Below, one piece after another: positions 1 through 5,621 of a DNA stretch of 11,224 nucleotides. Below the pieces are notes generated by a model that was given only the letters and a program-made list of their open reading frames with translations, was not told where the DNA came from and made no database searches. A program made the position numbers and the translations under genes. Position 1 is the first letter of the stretch; each line of letters starts with the position of its first letter. Origin of the DNA: Deltaproteobacteria bacterium. Lineage in GTDB: Bacteria; Desulfobacterota; Desulfobacteria; C00003060; C00003106. The stretch covers positions 1 through 11,224 of the forward strand of contig JAFDAE010000049.1 in NCBI GenBank assembly GCA_019314005.1. The letters run 5' to 3'.

Positions 1-964
1 AATACCCCCATTTCTGACATAGATAGGAATGTAATTATCCAAATCCGTTCCGGGCAAAGTTTCCGGGATACTGTAACGCAACTCACGGACTCGGGATTAT
101 TACATAATTCCAAAAAATTCAGGCTCCTTGCCCGCATTAGAAGATTAGACACAAAAATACAGGCAGGAGAGTATAGCCTCTCCTTCCGTATAACTCCAAA
201 TGAGCTTCTGGACAACTTAAGCACAGGAAAGACAATTCTTTATAGCGTTACAATACCTGAAGGGTATAACGTGTACCAGATCGGGGAGCTACTGGAAAAT
301 AAAAAGATTCTGGATAGTGAAGTGTTTGTTGCAGCAGCTCTGTCTTCCGCGCTGGCCCGAAAAGGAGGTATTGAGGGGAACTCGTTTGAAGGATATCTTT
401 TCCCTGATACCTATCGATTCCCCAAAGTTATAGATGCTGATACAGTGCTAAAAACTATGACAAACCGGTTCCGTGAAGTCTTTATTCCGGAATGGGGAAA
501 AAGATCTGATGCGATACGATTCTCACTCCATGAGGTAGTTACTCTTGCCTCAATTGTAGAAAAAGAGACAGGCGATCCATGAGGTAGTTACTCTTGCCTC
601 AATTGTAGAAAAAGAGACAGGCGACCCTGCGGAAAGACCACTTATCGCGGCAGTTTTTTTGAATCGTCTGAAGCGTGGCATGCGTCTTGAGAGCGACCCC
701 ACGGTTATATACGGTATAGAGGATTTTGACGGGAACCTAACCCGTAAACACCTCGTAACATATACACCTTACAATACTTACAGAATTAAAGGCCTACCCC
801 CCGGGCCTATTTCCAATCCAGGGTTAGACTCATTAAAATCAATCCTCAACCCGGAAGATAAACCACATCTCTATTTTGTCTCCAAAAACAACGGCACCCA
901 CCACTTTTCCCGGACTATAAAAGAACACAATAGGGCGGTCAGGAAGTATCAGAAACTTAGATAA
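1..964 (+). pseudogene. mltG: Endolytic murein transglycosylase MltG (YceG-like), 5'-truncated by window edge and frameshifted
   Basis: MltG is an inner-membrane lytic transglycosylase that cuts nascent peptidoglycan glycan strands. Frame 1 is open from base 1 to a TGA at 580-582. It includes the family's 'AGEYSL...TP.ELL' stretch (about 165-215), 'TIPEGY' (about 250-267) and the catalytic-region motif ASIVEKETGDP. Frame 2 then continues the protein from 581 to the TAA at 962-964, repeating ASIVEKETGDP and going on through 'AERPLIAAVFLNRLKRGMR', 'DPTVIYG' and the usual C-terminal 'YFVSKNNGTHHFS' block. A 49-bp perfect tandem duplication (527-624) causes the +1 shift; deleting one copy restores a normal MltG. 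As it stands, the first product ends right after the catalytic motif and lacks the rest of the domain. The second piece has no ATG start; the first candidate is a TTG at 659, beyond the motif. The N-terminal membrane anchor lies outside the window. The family call is firm. Whether this is a true mutation, a reversible switch or an assembly error cannot be decided from the sequence. Confidence 0.9.
527..624 (+). repeat. Perfect 49-bp tandem duplication inside mltG
   Basis: Bases 527-575 and 576-624 are identical and directly adjacent. The unit begins TCCATGAGG and ends ACAGGCGA. The next base differs (T576 versus C625), which fixes the unit at 49 bp. Because 49 is not a multiple of three, the reading frame shifts and an in-frame TGA (580-582) appears. 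The lack of any divergence between copies means the duplication is very recent or artefactual. Confidence 0.97.
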
Positions 965-1030
965 TGTCCAATTCAGCAACACCCCAAGTTCCCTCTCTGA
1001 GAATAACTAAGCTCCTTAAAAAAGAAAAAA

Positions 1031-1068
1031 GCTGTTAAAGATAGTAACCTTCAACAGCCTTTGGTTTT
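1031..1068 (+). terminator. Rho-independent terminator downstream of mltG
   Basis: GCTGTTAAAG (1031-1040) pairs with CTTCAACAGC (1049-1058) with one A-C mismatch around an 8-nt loop. A T-rich tail (CTTTGGTTTT) follows. It lies 67 bp after the mltG stop on the same strand. Confidence 0.7.
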
Positions 1069-1281
1069 AATTCGATAGTTATTTACTTACCTATGCCCGT
1101 CCCGGGTTCCCCCCTGGCCCCGGGAAACGCCCAGGACATGTTTCGGACCTAATGTCTTGATTTATTCAAGTTATAATCCAATGAGCGTTATATTTGTCCA
1201 TGTTCTTTTTATTTTTGCCTTGACAGGAGGATATAGGATTGTCCCCTATTGCCCCGTTATTGCGCCAATAGAATAAAGAAT

Positions 1282-1311
1282 TTGCTTTTTTAAAGCTAAT
1301 CGTCCTATAAT
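1282..1311 (+). promoter_or_regulatory. Candidate sigma70 promoter of the RelE/ParE-type TA operon
   Basis: TTGCTT (1282-1287), an 18-bp spacer and a consensus TATAAT (1306-1311) lie about 100 bp upstream of the antitoxin start. A second TATAAT at 1320-1325 has no good -35 partner. The -10 match is strong and the -35 is moderate. Confidence 0.4.
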
Positions 1312-1411
1312 ACAAGGTATATAATACTATTGATTGATACAATGCTTACCAAGCAGCGGATGAAAGAACTCGTTGTTGGTAAAGAAAATGTATAATTAAG
1401 GAGATAACCAC

Positions 1412-1600
1412 ATGCAAACCGAAAATATAAAACAGGAAGCCTACCGTCTGTTGGAGAAACTGCCTGATAAAGCTACATGGGATGATTTGATGTATCAGAT
1501 CTATGTACGACAGACCATTGAAGCGGGGATAAAAGACAGTGATGAGGGCCGCACTGTGGATGTCAAGGAAGTGCGCAAAAGATTTGGATTGACCAAGTGA
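1412..1600 (+). CDS. Small type II antitoxin-like protein
   Basis: This 62-aa acidic/basic helical protein is preceded by AAGGAG about 8 nt before the ATG, a good ribosome binding site. Its sequence (LLEKLPDKATWDDLMYQIYVRQ, split here at the family-typical 'KLPD-ATWDDLMY' core, then an 'EAG..D...GR' segment) resembles short antitoxins or addiction-module components encoded just ahead of RelE/ParE toxins. The next gene overlaps it by 4 bp (GTGA), so the two are translationally coupled. By analogy the product would bind and neutralise the toxin and repress the operon. No classic ribbon-helix-helix or PHD signature is obvious, so the antitoxin class is unassigned. Confidence 0.75.
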   Translation: MQTENIKQEAYRLLEKLPDKATWDDLMYQIYVRQTIEAGIKDSDEGRTVDVKEVRKRFGLTK

Positions 1601-1884
1601 GAGTTCACTGGACTGAGAACGCCGTAGACCATCTTGTCAATATTTACGAATACATCGGCCTCAATTCTCCTACTTATGCCAAACGGATGGTGGATAGAAT
1701 CACCCGACGTTCTGTGCAAATTGCCGATCAAGCCTATTCAGGACGAAAAGTGCCGGAGTATGACGCAGAAGATATCCGTGAGCTGATAGAAAAACCGTAT
1801 CGCATCATTTACAGAGTCAAGCAGGATCAGATTGACGTGTTGGCCGTTATTCATGGAGCCCGTCTCCTGCCCAATGATCTATAA
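1597..1884 (+). CDS. RelE/ParE superfamily toxin (plasmid-stabilisation type)
   Basis: The 95-aa product starts at a GTG inside the antitoxin's GTGA overlap. It has the RelE/ParE layout: an N-terminal strand 'VHWTENAVDHL' (residues 3-13), paired helices (about 13-48), 'GRKVPEY...DIRELI' (49-64) and the conserved C-terminal strands 'KPYRIIYRV' (66-74) and 'IDVLAVIHGAR' (79-89). ParE toxins inhibit DNA gyrase and RelE/YoeB toxins cleave mRNA on the ribosome. The sequence cannot separate these, although 'ELIEKPYRIIYRV...VLAVIHGARLL' is closer to the ParE/plasmid-stabilisation type. It sits outside the tRNA-Met island, 266 bp left of its distal end, so it is a separate TA system from the one inside. 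Confidence 0.88.
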   Translation: MRVHWTENAVDHLVNIYEYIGLNSPTYAKRMVDRITRRSVQIADQAYSGRKVPEYDAEDIRELIEKPYRIIYRVKQDQIDVLAVIHGARLLPNDL

Positions 1885-1936
1885 GAATACCCAATCACCG
1901 GGCGCAGGCCATCTGATAATTTATGTTATGTAATCG

Positions 1937-1970
1937 GACACGCAAAAAAGCCGTGTCCCGCTGATAGCGG
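1937..1970 (+). terminator. Tandem hairpins after the TA operon, weak terminator candidate
   Basis: GACACG (1937-1942) pairs with CGTGTC (1952-1957), and immediately after it CCGCT (1958-1962) pairs with AGCGG (1966-1970), followed by AACTTTT. They lie 52 bp past the toxin stop. The T tract is short, so terminator function is uncertain. Confidence 0.4.
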
Positions 1971-2060
1971 AACTTTTGCAGCCTCTTTAACATTGACAAT
2001 TATCAAACAGCCTGCTCCCTATTCCCCCGACCACCCCGACCACCCACCCCGTAAAAATGA

Positions 2061-2095
2061 AGAAGGCGGTTAAGAAAAAAACTCAACCGCCTTCT
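2061..2095 (-). terminator. Strong hairpin, probable original minus-strand terminator of tRNA-Met
   Basis: AGAAGGCGGTT (2061-2071) pairs perfectly with AACCGCCTTCT (2085-2095) around a 13-nt A-rich loop. Read on the minus strand it is followed by TCATTTTTAC, as expected of a terminator; the plus-strand side has no T tract. It lies 54 bp to the left of the distal tRNA-end repeat (2150). Before insertion of the island it would have sat just downstream of the tRNA-Met gene. Confidence 0.6.
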
Positions 2096-2149
2096 GGTAT
2101 GCTGAAAACTTAATATTTAAGACCCGGACCTACTACTGGCCCTTTTTGT

Positions 2150-2166
2150 TGGTGGCGATGCAGGGA
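2150..2166. repeat. Distal attachment-site copy (tRNA-Met 3'-end fragment)
   Basis: This is identical over 17 bp to 5622-5638. On the minus strand it reads TCCCTGCATCGCCACCA, i.e. the T-stem 3' half, the acceptor 3' strand and CCA of tRNA-Met. Similarity stops immediately after it, so it is not a tRNA pseudogene of appreciable length. Confidence 0.75.
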
Positions 2167-2236
2167 ATCGATGGGATGTATAATGATATCAATAAGATGT
2201 TGATTTTATTGAATGCGGAAAGTGCAGAATGAGGCA

Positions 2237-2351
2237 AATTGTGACATATTAGTGAGGCCGCTTGCACCCTGGGATTGCTACCAGTGGCAATCTGTCTGGC
2301 TATGAATAATTCTGAATTGTGACATACTAGCGGAGCCACTCGCACCCTGGG
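2237..2351. repeat. Pair of 37-bp imperfect direct repeats next to the distal att site
   Basis: Copies at 2237-2273 and 2315-2351 match at about 31 of 37 positions. Both begin AATTGTGACATA and end GCACCCTGGG, and their starts are 78 bp apart. A small inverted repeat (GATTGC...GCAATC, 2274-2293) lies between them. They start about 70 bp inside the island's left boundary, where integrase or excisionase arm-type sites would be expected. That role is inference. Confidence 0.6.
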
Positions 2352-2360
2352 TGCACACCT

Positions 2361-2398
2361 AAAGGGGGCTTATAGTGTATCCTGTAGGCCCTTTTTTA
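2361..2398 (+). terminator. Rho-independent terminator at the left end of the island
   Basis: AAAGGG (2361-2366) pairs with CCCTTT in 2389-2394, and after a GG bulge CTTATAG pairs with CTGTAGG with G-U pairs. TTTTTTATA follows. It would insulate the downstream TAC operon from transcription entering from the left. No gene ends close upstream on the plus strand. Confidence 0.45.
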
Positions 2399-2471
2399 TA
2401 CTTCTCGTCACAACATGATTTCCTGCCACACCTTAATTGGTAATATCCTTGACCTAAAATAATGTCTTATG

Positions 2472-2543
2472 ATACCTTTTTAAGGTATTTTTGACTTGAC
2501 ATTTAGAATTTTTTTCCGATAATAAGTTTATGTATATGTAAAC
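2472..2543 (+). promoter_or_regulatory. Promoter and operator region of the TAC operon
   Basis: TTGACA (2496-2501), a 16-bp spacer and GATAAT (2518-2523) form a strong sigma70 promoter, with transcription expected near 2530. A perfect inverted repeat ATACCTT-TTT-AAGGTAT (2472-2488) sits 8 bp upstream of the -35. A second repeat, GTTTA...TAAAC (2526-2543), overlaps the expected start of transcription. These are plausible operators for the HigA-like repressor. The toxin ATG at 2546 follows within about 16 nt, so the leader is very short. Confidence 0.65.
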
Positions 2544-2545
2544 AC

Positions 2546-2917
2546 ATGCGACAAAGAGAAGCGTCTATTCAGATTTGTGAGGGAAATCAAAAATCAATAG
2601 AAGCGGCTATACGTTCTAATGGATCAACTCCCGCTATTGAATACTATCAGAATCTTCCGACTCGGGACCAAGCGAAGTTTTTGAAATTGTTTGAACGCAT
2701 GGCAGAAAAAGGCCAAATTTTCAATCCTGAAAAATTTAAACTCCTTGAAGATGGTATTTTTGAATTCAAGGCCAAGCCATATAGAATTTTATGTTTCATG
2801 ACCAAAGATAAAAAAGTTGTCCTTACCAATGGTTTTGAAAAACAGTCACGAAAAACAAAAAGTAAGTATTTAAACTTGGCTAAAACTATTAGAGAAGAAT
2901 ATTTGCAAGTACGATAA
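2546..2917 (+). CDS. higB: HigB-like (RelE superfamily, Gp49-type) toxin of a TAC module
   Basis: The 123-aa product matches the phage Gp49/HigB toxin family: 'NGSTPAIEYYQNLP' (25-38), helices 40-56, then 'FKLLEDGIFEFKAKPYRIL' (64-82), 'KKVVLTNGFEKQSRKT' (89-104) and a C-terminal helix. HigB toxins are ribosome-dependent mRNA interferases. It is the first gene of a three-gene operon and precedes its antitoxin, the HigBA order. No Shine-Dalgarno sequence precedes the ATG at 2546, only about 16 nt after the predicted transcription start, so toxin translation may be weak. This start adds about 20 residues before the conserved core. No in-frame ATG or GTG start offers an obvious shorter alternative. 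The toxin family call is firm; the gene symbol is by analogy. Confidence 0.87.
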   Translation: MRQREASIQICEGNQKSIEAAIRSNGSTPAIEYYQNLPTRDQAKFLKLFERMAEKGQIFNPEKFKLLEDGIFEFKAKPYRILCFMTKDKKVVLTNGFEKQSRKTKSKYLNLAKTIREEYLQVR

Positions 2918-2924
2918 GAGAGGA

Positions 2925-3341
2925 ATGGCCAACATGAAGTACGGAAAATACTTTTCAAAGCAAGTGAAAGATCCTGAATTCTTGAAAGCCCTTGCCCGTG
3001 AAGGGCTGATAATAGATATTCAGGAAGAAATCTGCAGGCTGATGGAAGAAAATAATATTTCACGAGTTGAACTGGCAAAAAGGATGGGTAAAACCAAAGG
3101 GTTCATAACCCAAATATTAAACAGCGGCCGGAATCTTACTCTTCGTACTGTTGCCGACGTATTTACTGCGTTGCAAGCCGAAGTAAGTATTAAGGCACGG
3201 GTAAAACTGATAGAAGTTCCCAAAGCTAAGGTTTATGAACTCCCTGGAGCTAAGATACGCTTGAAACGTCCCGAAAAATACGTCTATAAGGAAAAATATG
3301 ATACCTACGAAGAACCGTGTGGACTCGCCAATATCGCTTAA
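2925..3341 (+). CDS. higA: HigA-like HTH antitoxin with extended C-terminal tail (likely chaperone-addicted)
   Basis: The product is a 138-aa XRE-type regulator. The helix-turn-helix spans about residues 33-85 ('MEENNISRVELAKRMGKTKG', then 'ITQILNSGRNLTLRTVADVF'). A basic tail (91-138) with tyrosines at 119, 121, 125 and 128 follows. In tripartite toxin-antitoxin-chaperone systems, such as M. tuberculosis Rv1955-Rv1956-Rv1957, a C-terminal extension of the antitoxin (ChAD) makes it unstable unless a SecB-like chaperone binds. The tail here and the SecB-like gene that follows fit that arrangement. The GAGAGG ribosome binding site (2918-2923) is 1 nt from the ATG at 2925 but 10 nt from an in-frame ATG at 2934, so 2934 may be the real start. 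It lies 7 bp after higB and overlaps the next gene by 44 bp. Confidence 0.87.
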   Translation: MANMKYGKYFSKQVKDPEFLKALAREGLIIDIQEEICRLMEENNISRVELAKRMGKTKGFITQILNSGRNLTLRTVADVFTALQAEVSIKARVKLIEVPKAKVYELPGAKIRLKRPEKYVYKEKYDTYEEPCGLANIA

Positions 3342-3753
3342 GTTAGTATCGACTCGAATTCAAAAACTGCACTTCGAAATACTTGAGGAGGTTACAAGTG
3401 AGAATATCGTCGATCTTAAGGTCTCCTTAGGTCATGCGTTTAAGTATAATCGCAAGAAAAAGCAATTGTTCGTTCTGTTGGCTGTTAATGTTTCGGGTGA
3501 AGAAGCTCCCTTCAAAATCAATGCGGAACTTGAAGGTTATTTCCTTCTAAATAGACAGGCGACAAAAAAAGTAGTGACACCATTCGCTGAAATTAACTGT
3601 TCAGCAATATTATTCCCTTATGTAAGAGAAACCATAGCGGAAATAACACGAAGAGCTGGATTTGAACCATTTCATTTGGATTCAGTCAATTTTGTCGAAT
3701 TCTTCAAGAAGTTGCGTGAGGCAGACGCGCAACAAAACAAATCCGAAAAATAA
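3298..3753 (+). CDS. secB: SecB-like chaperone (SecB-TA) of the toxin-antitoxin-chaperone module
   Basis: The 151-aa product is close to the length of SecB (155 aa in E. coli). It carries the SecB core: 'FKINAELEGYFLL' (72-84), the hallmark 'INCSAILFPYVRETIAEIT' (99-117), 'RAGFEPFHLDSVNF' (119-132) and a polar C-terminus. General SecB holds pre-proteins for SecA. Here the gene is third in a higBA-like operon, so the likely client is the antitoxin, as in Rv1957-type TAC systems. The ATG at 3298 lies inside the antitoxin ORF with AAGGA 5 nt upstream, giving a 44-bp overlap and tight coupling. A GTG at 3319 is a less likely start. The family assignment is firm, and the TAC role follows from context. 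Confidence 0.87.
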   Translation: MIPTKNRVDSPISLKLVSTRIQKLHFEILEEVTSENIVDLKVSLGHAFKYNRKKKQLFVLLAVNVSGEEAPFKINAELEGYFLLNRQATKKVVTPFAEINCSAILFPYVRETIAEITRRAGFEPFHLDSVNFVEFFKKLREADAQQNKSEK

Positions 3754-3849
3754 GCCATAATCCCCACACCACAACAACAATTGCACGCCTTATCAGATCC
3801 TGGAAAACCTTTTGTCCATGTTCCCCTTTCGGCAACGTTTGATCACGTC

Positions 3850-3980
3850 TTGCGTATATGATAGACTGACATATAATAACCTGGGTCACCAAACACATAA
3901 AGAAAATATTGTAAAACTCTAACCAGTTTCCGGGGATAGGGTGAGCTCCCCGATAAGCCGGATATCCTGGCCGGTTTCCC
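3850..3980 (+). promoter_or_regulatory. Leader of the 286-aa gene: TATAAT box and two consecutive hairpins
   Basis: The 265-bp gap after the SecB-like gene holds a perfect TATAAT (3872-3877) with a weak -35 (TTGCGT, 3850-3855). Two GC-rich hairpins follow: CGGGGA (3931-3936) with TCCCCG (3947-3952), and AAGCCGG with CCGGTTT (within 3955-3977, one G-U pair). The arms also allow an alternative long-range pairing, TTCCGGGGA (from 3929) with TCCCCGGA (3977-3984). This switchable layout just before an AGGAGG ribosome binding site could control the leader, but no known riboswitch class is recognised. Confidence 0.35.
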
Positions 3981-4018
3981 CGGACCCACTACCAGGCCGT
4001 TACAGGAGGCGGGAACAA

Positions 4019-4879
4019 ATGACCAATTCAGGATTGCAAACGACTACCCTGCCAACAAGCAACCTTCCTCAAGACCTGATACAATACACAAAATATAAAT
4101 GGGAGTTCTTAAGAAGAAACCAAAGATATATAGATGGCTGGGAAAAACTACAAAAGATTTTAGAGAACAAATACGGCGAGTGGAGGCCCCCGAATGGCGA
4201 ACTGACCAACGAGGAAGTTGATTTTTGCATTAAATGGAAAATGTCACATCCGTTTGCCCCAGATGTTAGTTGTGATCAACTTGAAAGGGTCGCCGAGGCA
4301 GGGAAACTCGACACTTATGCATTACTATATCATTGGCTTTATCCAGCATGCTCATCCGGCCGACCTTTTACAATAGTGGGTGAAAAAGAGATATGGGATA
4401 CTTTGGGTTCGGAGAATGGTGCTACGCCGCAGTATACCATACCACTTGAGGCTGCAACTAAACTCGCTAATACAGGAAAATTGACGGTAGAGGTTGATCT
4501 GAATTATTCCAAAAACAGACCAATGAAAGAGTTCAAAATTCTGATAGACGAATGGAAAACATCCTATGAACACGCATACTTAAGACATTTGCATATGAGC
4601 TTTATGACAAATCACAACACTCCTATTGATGACAATTTAAAGCAACAGTTCAAAAAAATATGTGAACAGGACCTAAAAAAAAGACAAAGAAAATATAGAA
4701 AGAAATATCATTTCGATAACTTTGACACATACCTTCAAGTCTACGACTTAAAGCAGGAAGGTAAGTCATGGGCAAAAATCACATCAACTCTTAATTTAAA
4801 CAGTGTTCAAACAGCGCGGAATCATTATAATGCAGCGTGTGAGATGATTGAGAAGGGGGTGGACCTCTATGTTAAATAG
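4019..4879 (+). CDS. Putative DNA-binding protein with 'WEFLRRN' N-terminal domain and C-terminal HTH-like region
   Basis: The 286-aa protein has no signal peptide or membrane segment. Residues about 18-45 contain 'YKWEFLRRNQRYIDGWEKL', like the short N-terminal domain (DUF6499/DUF2285-type) found in small regulators of integrative elements. The C-terminal part (about 236-280) reads 'YDLKQEGKSWAKI...LNLNSVQTARNHYNAA', which looks like a helix-turn-helix, and is preceded by a very basic stretch (KKRQRKYRKKY, about 218-228). The middle (about 60-200) is not recognised. The ATG at 4019 is chosen because AGGAGG (4004-4009) lies 9 nt upstream. The frame stays open to a GTG at 3941, but that start has no good ribosome binding site and would run through the leader hairpins. 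A DNA-binding or element-control role is inference; the exact family is uncertain. Confidence 0.7.
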   Translation: MTNSGLQTTTLPTSNLPQDLIQYTKYKWEFLRRNQRYIDGWEKLQKILENKYGEWRPPNGELTNEEVDFCIKWKMSHPFAPDVSCDQLERVAEAGKLDTYALLYHWLYPACSSGRPFTIVGEKEIWDTLGSENGATPQYTIPLEAATKLANTGKLTVEVDLNYSKNRPMKEFKILIDEWKTSYEHAYLRHLHMSFMTNHNTPIDDNLKQQFKKICEQDLKKRQRKYRKKYHFDNFDTYLQVYDLKQEGKSWAKITSTLNLNSVQTARNHYNAACEMIEKGVDLYVK

Positions 4880-4936
4880 AGTCAATGCGCTATATTAACA
4901 ATGTTTGAATAGCTACTCCACATAAGTTATCAATAG

Positions 4937-4966
4937 TTTACCTTAGTTTTTTGTCTTATCTATATA
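4937..4966 (+). promoter_or_regulatory. Weak candidate promoter for the Xis-like gene, overlapping a terminator
   Basis: TTTACC (4937-4942) and TATATA (4961-4966) are spaced by 18 bp. Initiation would fall near 4973, inside the left arm of the terminator hairpin. Transcripts from this promoter would lack that arm and escape termination, while read-through from the left would be stopped. The match is modest. Confidence 0.25.
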
Positions 4967-4997
4967 CCCAGACTGTTTGACAGTTCTGGGTTTTTTT
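4967..4997 (+). terminator. Rho-independent terminator after the 286-aa gene
   Basis: CCCAGA-CTG (4967-4975) pairs with CAG-T-TCTGGG (4981-4990) with one bulged T, followed by seven Ts. It ends only 30 bp before the Xis-like ATG, separating that gene from upstream transcription. Confidence 0.8.
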
Positions 4998-5027
4998 ATG
5001 CCCACATCTCTCTTCATGGAGGCTTTT

Positions 5028-5222
5028 ATGAACCAGAATCTCTTAACCGTTGATGAGCTTTCCCAACAATTGAAGGCCCCCAAATCCTGGCTATACTTCA
5101 GGACACGGCAGACCGGCCCCAGGGCCATTCCCCGAATCAAAGTGGGGAAATACCTTCGCTTTAACCTTGATGACGTTATGAACTGGCTGAAGGAGCGGCA
5201 AAACAATGATGCTGGATGTTGA
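5028..5222 (+). CDS. AlpA/excisionase-like winged-helix (HTH_17) protein
   Basis: The 64-aa protein is almost entirely one MerR-like/excisionase HTH: 'LLTVDELSQQLKAPKSWLY' (5-23), then 'IPRIKVGKYLRFNLDDVMNW' (34-53) and 'LKER'. Proteins of this type act as recombination directionality factors or as activators of integrase genes (AlpA in phage P4-like elements). GGAGG (5018-5022) lies 5 nt before the ATG at 5028, which is preferred over the upstream in-frame starts in the terminator. It sits about 400 bp from the tRNA-proximal attachment site, where Xis and integrase genes usually lie, but no integrase is beside it. It overlaps the next gene by 17 bp. The fold is confident; the Xis role is inferred. 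Confidence 0.82.
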   Translation: MNQNLLTVDELSQQLKAPKSWLYFRTRQTGPRAIPRIKVGKYLRFNLDDVMNWLKERQNNDAGC

Positions 5223-5493
5223 CCTTGTCTCCATTGCTGGTGTTGTTCTTATCTTTGCCTATGCTGTAAAAACGGCGTGTGTTCGAAAAAGGACACCTTC
5301 TCTATCGGATGCTATTACGATCTTTCTGTCTTCCACTGGAATTCTTGCTGGGCTAAAGGTATGTTTCATTGCGGCTGTGGATCCAATATTTCAGCAGACC
5401 TTCGATGATGAACGTACTTTTTTCTTTATGGGAGGCATAGCGGTCATTTGGGTATCGGTGGATACGCTCATTAAGAGGTTCCGAACCGATTAA
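5206..5493 (+). CDS. Small three-helix membrane protein, unknown function
   Basis: The 95-aa product is predicted to be integral in the inner membrane. Hydrophobic segments lie at about residues 5-25, 36-58 and 71-89, with a positive 'KTACVRKRT' loop after the first and a basic C-terminal 'KRFRTD'. AAGGAG (5190-5195) lies 10 nt before the first of two tandem ATGs (5206, 5209). It overlaps the Xis-like gene by 17 bp, so the two are probably co-translated. Size and topology would be compatible with a holin-like or other effector membrane protein of a mobile element, but no family signature is recognised. Confidence 0.7.
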   Translation: MMLDVDLVSIAGVVLIFAYAVKTACVRKRTPSLSDAITIFLSSTGILAGLKVCFIAAVDPIFQQTFDDERTFFFMGGIAVIWVSVDTLIKRFRTD

Positions 5494-5585
5494 GCGCAAG
5501 TTGACATAGCAACTTCGACGCACCAGATCACCGGATACACGGGGCTATAGGATGTCCCCGATGCTCCTTAGGTAGGATAAAAAAT

Positions 5586-5609
5586 GCCGGTTAGCGAATG
5601 CTAACCGGC
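5586..5609 (-). terminator. Bidirectional terminator, 12 bp downstream of tRNA-Met
   Basis: GCCGGTTAGC (5586-5595) pairs perfectly with GCTAACCGGC (5600-5609) around GAAT. On the minus strand ATTTTTTATCC follows, ending tRNA-Met transcription. On the plus strand TGATTATTTTT follows, so it can also end the small membrane protein operon. It is supplied by the island side of the insertion. Confidence 0.85.
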
Positions 5610-5621
5610 TGATTATTTTTA

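Larger units (their letters stand above)
965..1411. other. Intergenic region between mltG and the first TA pair
   Basis: No convincing gene is seen. Besides the terminator at 1031-1068 it holds a GC-rich inverted repeat, TCCCGGG (1100-1106) with CCCGGGA (1119-1125), in an otherwise AT-rich spacer. A 17-codon ATG ORF at 1342-1395 lacks a ribosome binding site. A candidate promoter for the TA operon is listed separately. Confidence 0.6.

Noticed and set aside
1342..1395. 17-codon ORF upstream of the TA operon, possible leader peptide
   Set aside because: No ribosome binding site, no attenuator-like hairpin after it and no residue bias.
1597..1884. Assigning the toxin specifically as ParE (gyrase) or RelE (mRNA interferase)
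   Set aside because: The fold family is clear, but the residues visible do not decide the target.
2041..2100. CRISPR-like or REP array suggested by hairpins and CCAC-rich repeats at about 2025-2060
   Set aside because: Only short low-complexity CCACCC runs are present, with no regular repeat and spacer structure.
2133..2345. Minus-strand 70-aa ORF at the left end of the island
   Set aside because: It runs through the 17-bp att repeat and both 37-bp direct repeats, and its internal repeats only mirror those DNA repeats. No ribosome binding site is seen.
2647..3078. Minus-strand 143-aa ORF
   Set aside because: It is antisense to the HigB- and HigA-like genes, whose protein signatures are clear; no family resemblance on the minus strand.
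3704..3898. Minus-strand 64-aa hydrophobic ORF after the SecB-like gene
   Set aside because: It overlaps the coding end of the SecB-like gene, has no ribosome binding site or terminator, and its hydrophobicity comes from the antisense of an A/C-rich spacer.
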